Source: an uncultured Parafilimonas sp. (GTDB lineage: Bacteria > Bacteroidota > Bacteroidia > Chitinophagales > Chitinophagaceae). From it: a stretch of 64,000 nucleotides of DNA. Below the pieces are notes generated by a model. The model saw only the letters and a program-made list of their open reading frames with translations, had not been told where the DNA came from and did not search any database. Positions 17,241 to 26,335 of this stretch are shown here, piece after piece. The first letter of the stretch is position 1. Every line of letters starts with the position of its first letter. The stretch is from positions 1 through 64,000 of the forward strand of contig CAIRZB010000025.1 in the NCBI GenBank assembly GCA_903882935.1. Direction: 5' to 3'. Both the position numbers and the translations under genes were made by a program.

Positions 17241-18860
17241 ATGAAAAATTTCAAATCCATATTAACAATTGTTCTTGGGGTCATCCTTTTGGCCTCCTGC
17301 AACAAAAAGATAACGGAGTACAGGACAGACCCCAACAATCCGACCAGCGTACCCCCCAGCTTGATATTAGGGACCGTGCTTATTGATATGGCCGGCAACG
17401 GCGGCGCAGGCTCATTGGGCGGTATCAATTCATGGGATAACGTGCATACGTGGAACCAGTACCACTGCCAGAACTATGACTACTACGGAAACAACATTTA
17501 CTCTTGGACAAACGGTTCTTTTGACCCCTATTTGGTGTTGAAAAACGTGGTTCAGATGGAAGCTGAAGCCACCACAAGGGGTGCAGGTGCAGTAAACCCT
17601 TATGAGGCTGTAGGCAAGTTTATACGTGCTTACTATTACTATAACTTAACCTCACTGTTTGGGGATGTGCCACAAGCCCAAGCGTTAAAAGCTGGTGCGA
17701 ACTCTACACCAGCTTATACACCGCAAAAGCAAGTATTCCAGTATGTATTGAGCGCGCTAGACAGTGCAAATACTGATTTGGCGGCTTTAATAGCCAACAA
17801 CGACAATTCGTTGTCAAGCGACCAAGACTTGTTTTATGCTGGCGACCTTACCAAATGGCAAAAATGTGTTAACTCGTTTAAAATTAGGGTATTGGTTGCG
17901 CTGAGCAACAAGTCTTCTGACGGCGATTTGCAAGTGGCCAGCCAGTTTGCGGCTATCGTAAACAACCCCACAAAATACCCTGTGTTCACCAGCGCAGGCG
18001 ATGATATGCAATTTGTTTACAACCCCGGCAGTAAAAACATTTATGCTACTTATCCTTTTAACCCAAGTAACTTCGGTTCTATCGCGGCACGTTTCAATAT
18101 GGCAAAAACCTATGTAAGTGCCTTAACTTCTACCAACGACCCACGGGTGTTCATCACCACTGAGCCTGCTTGGTCTCTAGCTGGCACAGACCCCAACCCA
18201 GTACAGTTCCAGTACTTTGCTGGGGCAAGCACTGGCGAGCCTCTTGCAACAATGTACGGTAATGCCAATGCTGGTAAATACTCTTTTATTAACAGGTATC
18301 GTTATTATTCCAATTTCACAGGCGAGCCTAATGTGTTAGTTGGCTACAAGGAATTGTGTTTTAACATAGCCGAGGGTATCTCACGTGGTTGGGCTACCGG
18401 CAATGCTGAAAGTTTTTACAAAAAAGGTATCGTTGCTTCAATGGCGTTCTATGGTATAGATACAACCAAAACAAGCTTTACTACCCATTTTCTGCCACCA
18501 GGCAACAACTCTGTAACACAAACAGTGGCCTATCCATTTACCTTCAGCTTTGCAAGTTATTATGCACAGCCTTCGGTTAAGCTGTCTTCTTCTTCAACTA
18601 CAGCCATTAGCCAAATAGTGTTGCAGAAATATATTGCCTGCTTCGAAAATTCAGGGTACGAGCCTTATTTCAATGCTCGCCGCACAGGTGTTCCTCAGTT
18701 CCTAGGTGGTTCTGGTGTTGGTAATAACGGTGTTGTACCAGTACGTTGGGCTTACCCAGTTAGCGAGCAATCACAAAACGGTACCAATTGGAAAGCCGCT
18801 TTAACTAACCAAGGTTTTAGCGCAGACGACCTTAACCAAGTTATGTGGTTAAATAAGTAG
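17241..18860 (+). CDS. SusD/RagB-family surface lipoprotein
   Basis: 539-aa substrate-binding lipoprotein. The lipobox LASC puts the lipidated Cys at residue 20, and the mature start NKKITEYRTDPNNPTSVPP is typical of the SusD-like subgroup with an early DPNNPTS motif. TPR-like helices (VGKFIRAYYYYNLTSLFGDVP) follow. It caps the SusC barrel at the cell surface and selects the ligand. A good terminator follows the gene. Confidence 0.92.
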   Translation: MKNFKSILTIVLGVILLASCNKKITEYRTDPNNPTSVPPSLILGTVLIDMAGNGGAGSLGGINSWDNVHTWNQYHCQNYDYYGNNIYSWTNGSFDPYLVLKNVVQMEAEATTRGAGAVNPYEAVGKFIRAYYYYNLTSLFGDVPQAQALKAGANSTPAYTPQKQVFQYVLSALDSANTDLAALIANNDNSLSSDQDLFYAGDLTKWQKCVNSFKIRVLVALSNKSSDGDLQVASQFAAIVNNPTKYPVFTSAGDDMQFVYNPGSKNIYATYPFNPSNFGSIAARFNMAKTYVSALTSTNDPRVFITTEPAWSLAGTDPNPVQFQYFAGASTGEPLATMYGNANAGKYSFINRYRYYSNFTGEPNVLVGYKELCFNIAEGISRGWATGNAESFYKKGIVASMAFYGIDTTKTSFTTHFLPPGNNSVTQTVAYPFTFSFASYYAQPSVKLSSSSTTAISQIVLQKYIACFENSGYEPYFNARRTGVPQFLGGSGVGNNGVVPVRWAYPVSEQSQNGTNWKAALTNQGFSADDLNQVMWLNK

Positions 18861-18899
18861 TCCATTCTCTCTTTTCACTAGTTTTCTTTAGCATAATAT

Positions 18900-18930
18900 T
18901 GGCGGGGCCTTTTCAGGCTCCGCCATTTTT
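18900..18930 (+). terminator. Intrinsic terminator after susD
   Basis: Ten-base-pair stem (TGGCGGGGCC / GGCTCCGCCA, one G-U pair), six-nt loop, then five Ts. It separates the SusCD transcript from the catabolic genes, giving differential expression or a second promoter downstream. Confidence 0.75.
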
Positions 18931-18989
18931 AAAAATATGTTTTTGCCACATTCGCACTGCTGTTAATGTTTGTAAAACCAATCATCTTT

Positions 18990-20066
18990 ATGAAAAAGCT
19001 TTTAACCACATTACTTGTTTTTTTGGGTATCTTCTTGGCCGCCAACGGGCAGCACAAAACACAAAACCTTGTTATTGTAACGTTGGATGGTATGCGCTGG
19101 CAGGAGATATTTGGCGGCGTTGACACAGCCATTATGGGCAACAAGAAATTTACGAAAGATTCGGCAGGCATTGCTAAGCAATTTTGGGCAGCAGATGCAG
19201 TTGAGCGCAGGCAAAAGCTGTTTCCTTTTTTATGGGGTACAATGCAGCAACAAGGGCAATTATATGGCAACCGCAATGCGGGCAGTAATGTAAATGTGGC
19301 TAATAGGTATTGGTTTTCATACCCAGGCTATAATGAAATTTTTACTGGCTATCCAGACAGTGCCGTAAACAGCAACAACAAAGTGCTGAACCCGAACGAA
19401 AACGTACTCGAGTTTTTTAACAAGCAAAAAGGCTATGCCGGCAAGGTGGCGGCCTTTACCACTTGGGATTGTTTCCCTTTTATATTAAACAAACACCGTA
19501 GCGGCATTTACGTAAACGCTGATGTTGATACGCTACATTTTAACGATGCTTCGCTTAAACTTATTAACGACATGCAGTTTTTAATGGCTAAACCCATTAA
19601 TGTGCGGCCAGATGCATTAACTTATTTTGCCGGCCGGGAATATTTGAAAGCCTATAAGCCAAAAGTACTGTACATTGCCTTTGATGAAACGGACGATTTT
19701 GCGCATGCCGGGCAGTATGACCAATATATAAAAAGTGCCCATGCCGAAGATGCCATGTTAGCCGATTTGTGGCAAACTTTACAGGCTATGCCCGGGTATA
19801 AAAACAATACCACTTTAATAATAACATGCGACCATGGGCGGGGCGATAAGGTAAAAAGCCAGTGGACAAGCCACGGCGCAAACATAGCTGGGGCAGACCA
19901 AATATGGGTTGCCGCCATTGGCCCCGATACAAAACCTTTGGGTGAGGTTACCAACAGCCCGCAATTGTACCAACGGCAGCTTGCCACCACATTTGCGGCG
20001 TTGCTGGGCTTTACGTTTAGCCCCCAGCACCCAACCATGCAGCCGATAGAAACAATATTACATTAA
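18990..20066 (+). CDS. Secreted alkaline-phosphatase-superfamily hydrolase
   Basis: 358-aa periplasmic metallohydrolase with a signal peptide (about 1-21). Alkaline-phosphatase-fold landmarks are D33 (VTLDGMRW), a likely nucleophile S110 in FSYPGYNEIFTG, D232/D235 and H239 (FDETDDFAH), D281-H282 (TCDHGRGD) and H295 (TSHG). No sulfatase CxPxR motif is present. It could act as a phosphodiesterase, phosphomonoesterase or phosphonate hydrolase. Its position after SusCD and 25 bp before the PhnZ-like oxygenase suggests that it frees a phosphonate head group in the periplasm. I chose the ATG at 18990, which begins the signal peptide; an in-frame ATG lies at 18966. Confidence 0.8.
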   Translation: MKKLLTTLLVFLGIFLAANGQHKTQNLVIVTLDGMRWQEIFGGVDTAIMGNKKFTKDSAGIAKQFWAADAVERRQKLFPFLWGTMQQQGQLYGNRNAGSNVNVANRYWFSYPGYNEIFTGYPDSAVNSNNKVLNPNENVLEFFNKQKGYAGKVAAFTTWDCFPFILNKHRSGIYVNADVDTLHFNDASLKLINDMQFLMAKPINVRPDALTYFAGREYLKAYKPKVLYIAFDETDDFAHAGQYDQYIKSAHAEDAMLADLWQTLQAMPGYKNNTTLIITCDHGRGDKVKSQWTSHGANIAGADQIWVAAIGPDTKPLGEVTNSPQLYQRQLATTFAALLGFTFSPQHPTMQPIETILH

Positions 20067-20091
20067 ACAGCCTAAACATTAATATACGATA

Positions 20092-20673
20092 ATGGATCGC
20101 AAGCAACGCGCAGACGAAGTAACGAAAGAAATTCTTGGCCTTTTTGAAACCCACGGAAACGAAGATTATGACGGCGAGCCTGTATCGCAAACATCGCACA
20201 TGGTGCAATGCGGTATGCTTGCTATGGCAGTTGGTGGAGACATGGAGTTGGTAATAGGGGCGCTTTTGCACGATGTAGGCCATCTGTTGCGCCATAAAAT
20301 GCAGTCAGAGGCAATGGGGCAATACGGTGCCGTAAACCATGAAGGGTTGGGTGGTGAGTATTTACGTAAAAATGGCTTTTCGGAGCGGATTTGTTCGATG
20401 GTTGACCAGCATGTGGCCGCCAAGCGTTACCTTGTAACAACCGACCCGACCTATAAAAATAAATTGAGTGAGGCCAGCCTGCAAACACTAATGCAATGGC
20501 AGGGAGGGTTAATGACCGAACAAGAAATAACCGATTTTAAAAACCACCCATTTTTTGATGACATCATTAAAGTAAGGATGTGGGATGAGGAAGCAAAAGA
20601 CGGCCATGCGGTGTTGCTGCCCATTAAGCATTTTACACACCTTATACATGAATACTTAAACGACCGGAACTAG
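20092..20673 (+). CDS. PhnZ/TmpB-like HD-domain phosphonate oxygenase
   Basis: 193-aa HD-domain protein of the phosphonate-operon HD family, whose characterised members (PhnZ, TmpB) are mixed-valent di-iron oxygenases that cleave the C-P bond of 1-hydroxy-2-(trimethyl)aminoethylphosphonate. Visible ligands are H36, H60-D61, H64, H83, H107 and D165. DYDGE (25-29) supplies Y26 and E29, which line up with the PhnZ substrate-recognition residues Tyr24 and Glu27. K111 follows H107, as in PhnZ. The predicted products would be phosphate plus glycine (or glycine betaine). No PhnY/TmpA-type 2-oxoglutarate oxygenase is in the window, so the hydroxylated substrate must be imported or made elsewhere. Confidence 0.82.
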   Translation: MDRKQRADEVTKEILGLFETHGNEDYDGEPVSQTSHMVQCGMLAMAVGGDMELVIGALLHDVGHLLRHKMQSEAMGQYGAVNHEGLGGEYLRKNGFSERICSMVDQHVAAKRYLVTTDPTYKNKLSEASLQTLMQWQGGLMTEQEITDFKNHPFFDDIIKVRMWDEEAKDGHAVLLPIKHFTHLIHEYLNDRN

Positions 20674-20820
20674 CAGGGTAGTTTTTTGCAATGGAGTATT
20701 TGCAAATGTGATTGCTGAAATTTTTGGCGGCATAACAAAGGTAAGCCCAATAAAAAAGCCTTACCTTACCGTCGCTGTTTTTGGAAATGGCTGTTTAATA
20801 AAACTAAAGAAAACGATACC

Positions 20821-22119
20821 ATGGAGGCCCCGAACATTTTACTGCAAGGCAAGCAAACCATTAAGCAAAGGTTAGAGCAGGCACCTGCGTGGGTATTGAT
20901 TTTTTATGTTTCCATAACGGCATTTTCTGTGTATGCCTGCATGTATGGTTTTAGAAAGCCATTTACCTCAGCGTCGTTTGAAGGCATTACCTTTTTAGGC
21001 CTGCCCTATAAAACCGTGTTGGTAATATCGCAAACCATCGGCTATATGCTCAGTAAGTTTATTGGCATAAAGTTTATTGCGGGTATGCAGCCGCAAAAAA
21101 GGGCGGCCAATATTATTAAGTTAATAATAGCCGCCTGGCTGTCGTTGTTAATGTTTGGGGTAGTGCCTGCGCCGTATAATTTTATTTTTATGTTTTTCAA
21201 TGGCCTTCCACTAGGTATGATATGGGGCCTTGTTTTTGGTTTTGTTGAGGGCAGGCGCACTACCGAATTGATGGGTGCCGTGCTCGCAACAAGCTTTATT
21301 TTTGCCTCGGGCCTTGCCAAAACGGTAGGCAAGAAGTTAATGCTTGTCATGCATGTTTCTGAATGGTGGATGCCTTTCGCCGCAGGCGGGGTGTTTATTC
21401 TGCCGCTGCTAATTAGCACCTGGCTACTTAACAAGGCACCTTCACCCAGTGCAGATGATATTGCCCACCGTACGGTGCGCCTACCCATGGATAAGGCGCA
21501 GCGTAAAACTTTTATAAAACACTTTGGTTTTGCGTTAATACCGGTTATTATTGCTTATGTGATGCTTACTATACTGCGCGATTTTAGTGAAGATTTTGCC
21601 AATGAACTCTGGACCGAGACAGGTTACCCGAACAATGCAGATAAATTTGTACAAACAAGCACTTTGATATCAGTGATAATTCTGGCTGTTGTTGGAGGTT
21701 TTTTCCTAATAAGGAACAACTACAAGGCCTTCCAATTAAACCACACCATAATCATCATCGGTTTTCTGCTGGCGGCAGGGTCAACTTTTTTGTATCACCA
21801 ACATGTTATTTCCCCGCTTATTTGGATAGTGTGCGCGTCGTCTGGCCTGTATCTTGGCTATGTGCCGTTTAACTGTTTTTATTTCGAGCGAATGTTGGCT
21901 GCCTATAAAGTGCCTGGCAACGTTGGCTTTGTAATGTACATTGCAGACGCCTTTGGCTACATGGGTACGGTGGTTGTATTGTTGGTGAAGGAAACGGTGC
22001 ATTTTAAATATAGTTGGGTTGATTTTTTTACCGTACTTTTTTACGCTGCGGCGGCTGGGGGCATTTTGTTAACGTTTGTTGGCACCGGCCTTTTTGCAAA
22101 ACTTTATAAGAAAAAATAG
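20821..22119 (+). CDS. DUF5690-family multi-pass transporter (MFS-like)
   Basis: 432-aa integral membrane protein with about 12 hydrophobic segments, resembling the DUF5690 group and loosely the organophosphate:phosphate antiporter branch of MFS (SVYACMYGFRKPF near the N-terminus). It lies between the HD oxygenase (147 bp upstream) and the FAD oxidoreductase (10 bp downstream), so it probably carries the phosphonate, or exports a product, across the inner membrane. The cargo is inferred from context only. Confidence 0.75.
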   Translation: MEAPNILLQGKQTIKQRLEQAPAWVLIFYVSITAFSVYACMYGFRKPFTSASFEGITFLGLPYKTVLVISQTIGYMLSKFIGIKFIAGMQPQKRAANIIKLIIAAWLSLLMFGVVPAPYNFIFMFFNGLPLGMIWGLVFGFVEGRRTTELMGAVLATSFIFASGLAKTVGKKLMLVMHVSEWWMPFAAGGVFILPLLISTWLLNKAPSPSADDIAHRTVRLPMDKAQRKTFIKHFGFALIPVIIAYVMLTILRDFSEDFANELWTETGYPNNADKFVQTSTLISVIILAVVGGFFLIRNNYKAFQLNHTIIIIGFLLAAGSTFLYHQHVISPLIWIVCASSGLYLGYVPFNCFYFERMLAAYKVPGNVGFVMYIADAFGYMGTVVVLLVKETVHFKYSWVDFFTVLFYAAAAGGILLTFVGTGLFAKLYKKK

Positions 22120-22129
22120 GAAGATATTT

Positions 22130-23269
22130 ATGCAACAATCAGCGATTGTAATAGGGGCTGGCATAGTGGGGCTGGCTATAACAAGAAGCCTGGCAGAAAG
22201 GGGCTATAAAGTAACGGTGTTTGAAAGGAATGAAATGGCCGTTAGCGCCTCGATAAGAAATTTTGGCATGGTGTGGCCCGTGGGGCAGCCCGAAGGGTAT
22301 TTATACGACAGGGCTTTGCGCTCAAAATCCATTTGGAAGCAGCTTTGCACCGAGGCTGGTCTTTGGTTTAACGATGTTGGCAGCCTACATGCCGTATACA
22401 ACGACCTTGAATATACAATCATAAACGAGTTTGCCGAAGCCACAAAAGCCGGTAGGCCCGTGGAAGTTTTAACACCGGAGCAAACCCTACAAAAGTCGGA
22501 GGCTGTTAACCCGGCTGGGCTTAAAGGTGCTTTGTGGAGTGCCGATGAAATGATTGTGGAAAGCCGGGTGGCCATAGCTAAAATACCCGCCTACTTAACG
22601 GAAAAATATGGGGTAACTTTCCATTTTAACACGGCCATTACCCAAGTGGAACACCCAACGGTAAGAGCAGGCAAGCAAAGCTGGAGCGCCGACTTGGTAT
22701 ATGTATGCAGCGGTGCTGAATTTGAGACTTTATACCCAGAGGTGTTTGCCACCAACAACTTTACCAAATGCAAATTGCAAATGATGCGGTTTGTTGCGCA
22801 GCAAAATAACTGGCGCATCGGGCCATCGTTGTGCGGAGGCTTGTCGCTAACGCATTACAAGGCTTTTGAAGCTGCTGAATCACTGCCGTTGCTAAAAAAA
22901 TATTATGCCGACACCTTGCCCGACCATGTAAAGTGGGGCATACATGTTATGGTATCGCAAAATGCCGAGGGTGAGCTTACCATTGGTGACAGCCATGAGT
23001 ACGGTTTGGTATTTGACCCGTTTGACAAGCACGCCATAAACCAATTAGTGGTTGATTACCTAAAGGGATTTGCCATGTTTAAAAACTGGGATGTGTTACA
23101 AACCTGGAATGGTATTTACCCTAAAAAAACTGATGGAAAAACCGATTTTGTGTATTCGCCTGAACAAGGCGTTACCATTGTAAATGGCATGGGCGGCGCA
23201 GGCATGACGTTGAGTTTTGGTTTTGCGGAGGAGGTAGTGGGGGGGAAGAGTTTAAGAACAATGATTTAG
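22130..23269 (+). CDS. FAD-dependent oxidoreductase, phosphonate-associated (TIGR03364-like)
   Basis: 379-aa DAO-family flavoenzyme. The FAD-binding motif is near the N-terminus (VIGAGIVGLAITRSLAERG) with FER closing the beta-alpha-beta fold. RNFGMVWPVGQ and the C-terminal NGMGGAGMTLSFG match my memory of the TIGR03364 family, which is found in phosphonate operons. It probably oxidises an amine or N-methyl amine of an aminoalkylphosphonate. The ATG at 22130 starts exactly at the Rossmann strand; an in-frame ATG at 22076 lies inside the upstream gene. No phosphonatase or PhnW follows. Confidence 0.78.
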   Translation: MQQSAIVIGAGIVGLAITRSLAERGYKVTVFERNEMAVSASIRNFGMVWPVGQPEGYLYDRALRSKSIWKQLCTEAGLWFNDVGSLHAVYNDLEYTIINEFAEATKAGRPVEVLTPEQTLQKSEAVNPAGLKGALWSADEMIVESRVAIAKIPAYLTEKYGVTFHFNTAITQVEHPTVRAGKQSWSADLVYVCSGAEFETLYPEVFATNNFTKCKLQMMRFVAQQNNWRIGPSLCGGLSLTHYKAFEAAESLPLLKKYYADTLPDHVKWGIHVMVSQNAEGELTIGDSHEYGLVFDPFDKHAINQLVVDYLKGFAMFKNWDVLQTWNGIYPKKTDGKTDFVYSPEQGVTIVNGMGGAGMTLSFGFAEEVVGGKSLRTMI

Positions 23270-23314
23270 GGATTTTGTATCGATTTGACCTGACCTCCAA
23301 TAAAATGAACGGCT

Positions 23315-23512
23315 ATGAAGATGAAACATGCTTTGGTGTATCTTGCTGTTGGCTATTGCCTTGATTTTATAGGCGCATTGCTTAAAATCGAGCACTGGCA
23401 GAACGGGGATAACTTCCTGATTGCCGGAACAGTTTTCAAGGTTGTGGGAATGATGTTGGTGGTGATAAAACTTTTAACACATCCGAAAGCAAAAGATATA
23501 TTGAACTGGTGA
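23315..23512 (+). CDS. Small two-helix membrane protein, GldL-N-terminus-like
   Basis: 65-aa protein with two hydrophobic helices separated by KIEHWQNGDNF. The pattern (KI-H-W, small residues, GxxxK) resembles the N-terminal membrane part of the gliding-motility protein GldL and the many short GldL-like proteins of Bacteroidota. It lies 45 bp after the FAD oxidoreductase but has no obvious functional tie to it. An internal ATG at 23321 is an equally good start. Function unknown. Confidence 0.6.
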   Translation: MKMKHALVYLAVGYCLDFIGALLKIEHWQNGDNFLIAGTVFKVVGMMLVVIKLLTHPKAKDILNW

Positions 23513-23567
23513 GATAGCTGATAATCAACCGTTTTTTGCGTGTTAAGCTTCAAGTTGTCTGGAGTGG

Positions 23568-23585
23568 ACTCTTCAAAGAGTTTTT
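23568..23585 (+). terminator. Weak hairpin with T-run
   Basis: ACTCT-TCAA-AGAGT stem-loop followed by four Ts, between the small membrane protein and the convergent priA gene. Longer flanking complementarity (GTTAAG ... CTTAAC) may extend the fold. Confidence 0.4.
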
Positions 23586-23604
23586 CAACTTAACAACCTA
23601 ACTA

Positions 23605-26169
23605 TCACACCGGGTCAACATCAACAACAATGCCCACAGCCCGGTACCTTTTGTTGGATTGGATGATAACCGATTGTTGGAGAATTTCCTTTTTACATTG
23701 TTGGATAAAACTATTGTCTTTGGGTAGTTTTAGCAACAACTCCCAAATGTACTGGTTGCGTATACGGTTTACCACTGGCTCTGCTGGTCCTGTTATGTAT
23801 TTTTCAAAATTCCTTTTTAGGCCCTGGGTCATAATATTGGCGGCCTCCTCGGCAATAAATACATCTCTATGCTTAAAGATTATTTGTATAATTCTGGAGA
23901 ATGGGGGGTAAAAAAACTGTTTGCGGTTGGCAATTTCATAGTCATACATGGCAGCATAATCGTGCGCTTTCACAAACTGCAGCACAGGGTGTAGGGTGTT
24001 GCTTACCTGCACCAATACAAGCCCGTTGCCGTCTTTACGGCCCGCGCGTCCGCTCACTTGCTCCATCAATTGAAAAGCCCGTTCGCTCACCCTAAAATCT
24101 GTAAAGTTTAATATGCCGTCGGCATCCATAATGCCCACCAAGTTAACATGCTCAAAGTCCAGCCCTTTAACCACCATTTGTGTGCCGGTAAGTATGTCAA
24201 TCTTCTGCTGTTCAAACAGCTTAATCAAGTTGTCGTGGTCGTGTTTGCCTTTTACGCTGTCGTAATCCATACGGGCGGTTTTAGCCTGCGGAAACTCCTC
24301 TGCCACCAATTCATCAATCCTTTCCGTGCCAAAGTTTTTTTGGTTAAAATTATGGCTACCGCACGCCGCACAAGTGTTTATAACGGGGTAGGTGGTGCCA
24401 CAGTAATGGCAGGCAAGCTTGTTTTTAGCTTTGTGGTACGTGAGTGTAACGTCGCAGTTGCGGCACTGGGGTATCCAGCCACAAACGCCACAGATAAGGT
24501 AGGGCGAGTATCCACGCCTGTTTTGGAACAGGATAACCTGTTTGTGCTGTTGCAATGAATCAGCTATCGCTTCCTTCATGCGAGGTGAAACAATTACTTT
24601 GGCGCCTTTTTCCGTTGGGGCTATTTGTTTTACGTCAACAATTTCAATAGTGGGCATGGCCACGTTGCCAAACCGCTCAGTTAGTGTTACTAGGCCATAT
24701 TTGCCCGTTCGGGCATTGTAATAGCTTTCGAGCGATGGGGTGGCGCTGCCTAGCAACACCTTGGCATTAAATAGCCCGGCACTGTAAATGGCTGCGTCCC
24801 TGGCGTGGTAGCGCGGTGCTGGTTCCTGTTGCTTGTATGAGGGGTCGTGTTCCTCGTCGGCAATGATAAGCCCCAGGTCCTTAAACGGCAGGAAGAGCGA
24901 CGATCGCGCACCCAGCACCACCTTGGTTTCACCCGTTTTTACCTTGTTCCAAATTTCCACCCGTTCGTTGGCGTTAAACTTGTGGTGGTAAATAGCTATG
25001 TAGCCCCCAAAGTGCTTTTGCAGGCGCCGTATCATTTGTGCAGTTAAGGCAACCTCGGGCAGCATGTATAGCACCTGCTTGCCTTGTTTAATATATAGCT
25101 CTATAAGCTTGATGTATATCTGTGTTTTGCCGCTGGAGGTTACGCCATGTAGCAGGCAAACCTGTTTTTCGCTAAATATTGTTAGTATGTCATCTGCTGC
25201 CATTTGCTGGGCAGCTGATAGTACAAAATCAATCTTAATATCTTTGGGAAGGCTTTGTAAACGGTTGGTACTCCTTTTTTCTGCCACCAATATACCCTTG
25301 TCGGTTAAGCCTTTTAACTGGGCTGTGGTGGCGTTTGATTTTTTTATGAGCGAGGCCTGCGTAACAACGCCCTCTGTTTTTATGAGATGTAAGTAGGAGA
25401 GTAGCAACTCCATCTGCTTGGGCGACTTGCCCCAACTGTTGAGCAGTTTCTCCAAATTGGCTTCATTGTGTAAATCAGGGTGTAGCGTAATATAGGTTTC
25501 GGTTTTGGCCTTGTATTTTTCCTTCAATTCCTCCCACACAAAACATACCTGCTTTTCAATAAGGCGTTTTATAACCGGGTACACGTGGCTGGCATCAAGT
25601 AGTTGCTGCACTTCTGTTAAATGCAGTTCTTTTTTCAGGGTAAGTGCCTCTGCCACAAGGTATTCTTCATCATCGAGGTCGCTAAAGTCTTCGCCGCGTT
25701 CGTCATTCCAAATAATAATGGTTTCGCTGGATAGTTTTAGGTTGCTTGGTACTGCGGCCTGCATCACTTCACCTTCACCGCACATGTAGTAATTCGCAAT
25801 CCAGCGCCAAAGGGTTAGCTGTTGGGGATAAATAACCGGATCGTTGTCTAAAATATTTAAAATCGGTCTGGGGTCAAAGCCTTCAGGTTTTTGTTGGCTA
25901 ATTTGTTTGATAATGCCCGCATATTTTTTGTTTTTCAGCACTGCTTCTGCCCTCACGCCCGGTTTGGCAGCCAATAATAGGTTTTCTGGTATTGCCCATG
26001 TGTAATTTTTAGGCAGGGCGAGGGGGATGATTATTTCGGCGTATGCAGGCGAAGCCCCCGTTAAACCCCCAACCCCTAAAGGGGAGAAAGAAGAAACCTG
26101 TTTTGTTAGATCTGGCCTTTCAAAGTTAAATAAATCGTCGGAATATATTTTATCGTCTGGTGTAGGCAT
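23605..26169 (-). CDS. priA: Primosomal protein N' (PriA helicase)
   Basis: 854-aa replication-restart DNA helicase. Walker A is GVTSSGKTQIY, Walker B is DEEH, and eight cysteines in the CGVCGW...CRNC...CHYC...CAAC segment form the two zinc sites. The N-terminal 3'-OH-binding domain begins with IIIPLALPKNYTW. About 45 residues precede that domain; part of them (SPLGVGGLTGASP) is translated from a short GC-rich palindromic repeat at 26055-26089, so the extension looks like a repeat insertion that stayed in frame. No internal start can avoid it. Confidence 0.95.
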   Translation of the reverse strand: MPTPDDKIYSDDLFNFERPDLTKQVSSFSPLGVGGLTGASPAYAEIIIPLALPKNYTWAIPENLLLAAKPGVRAEAVLKNKKYAGIIKQISQQKPEGFDPRPILNILDNDPVIYPQQLTLWRWIANYYMCGEGEVMQAAVPSNLKLSSETIIIWNDERGEDFSDLDDEEYLVAEALTLKKELHLTEVQQLLDASHVYPVIKRLIEKQVCFVWEELKEKYKAKTETYITLHPDLHNEANLEKLLNSWGKSPKQMELLLSYLHLIKTEGVVTQASLIKKSNATTAQLKGLTDKGILVAEKRSTNRLQSLPKDIKIDFVLSAAQQMAADDILTIFSEKQVCLLHGVTSSGKTQIYIKLIELYIKQGKQVLYMLPEVALTAQMIRRLQKHFGGYIAIYHHKFNANERVEIWNKVKTGETKVVLGARSSLFLPFKDLGLIIADEEHDPSYKQQEPAPRYHARDAAIYSAGLFNAKVLLGSATPSLESYYNARTGKYGLVTLTERFGNVAMPTIEIVDVKQIAPTEKGAKVIVSPRMKEAIADSLQQHKQVILFQNRRGYSPYLICGVCGWIPQCRNCDVTLTYHKAKNKLACHYCGTTYPVINTCAACGSHNFNQKNFGTERIDELVAEEFPQAKTARMDYDSVKGKHDHDNLIKLFEQQKIDILTGTQMVVKGLDFEHVNLVGIMDADGILNFTDFRVSERAFQLMEQVSGRAGRKDGNGLVLVQVSNTLHPVLQFVKAHDYAAMYDYEIANRKQFFYPPFSRIIQIIFKHRDVFIAEEAANIMTQGLKRNFEKYITGPAEPVVNRIRNQYIWELLLKLPKDNSFIQQCKKEILQQSVIIQSNKRYRAVGIVVDVDPV
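26055..26089. repeat. REP-like palindromic repeat, type B, inside priA
   Basis: Contains ACCCCTAAAGGGG and neighbouring C-runs; closely resembles the copy at 26300-26330. Encodes part of the PriA N-terminal extension on the minus strand. Confidence 0.55.
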
Positions 26170-26299
26170 GATGTTTACAAAGATACAAAATCAGAAAAGT
26201 GTTTGGGGTATTGAGGTAATTTAGATAAATAGCTTTCAATTTGCCAGTTTGGTCATTGCTGCCATCATTGTAGGCTATGGCAAATATGCGTTGCTAAAA

Positions 26300-26330
26300 G
26301 CCCCCCCCTTTAGGGGGGCTGGGGCGGGCC
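26300..26330. repeat. REP-like palindromic repeat, type B, intergenic
   Basis: CCCCCCTTTAGGGGGG palindrome followed by CTGGGGCGGG. It lies just downstream of the AraC gene, whose transcript (minus strand) would read into it, so it may also fold as a terminator-like hairpin. Confidence 0.6.
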
Positions 26331-26335
26331 GTAGT

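Noticed and set aside
18990-20066. Sulfatase annotation
   Set aside because: The fold is alkaline-phosphatase-like, but there is no CxPxR/SxPxR formylglycine motif.
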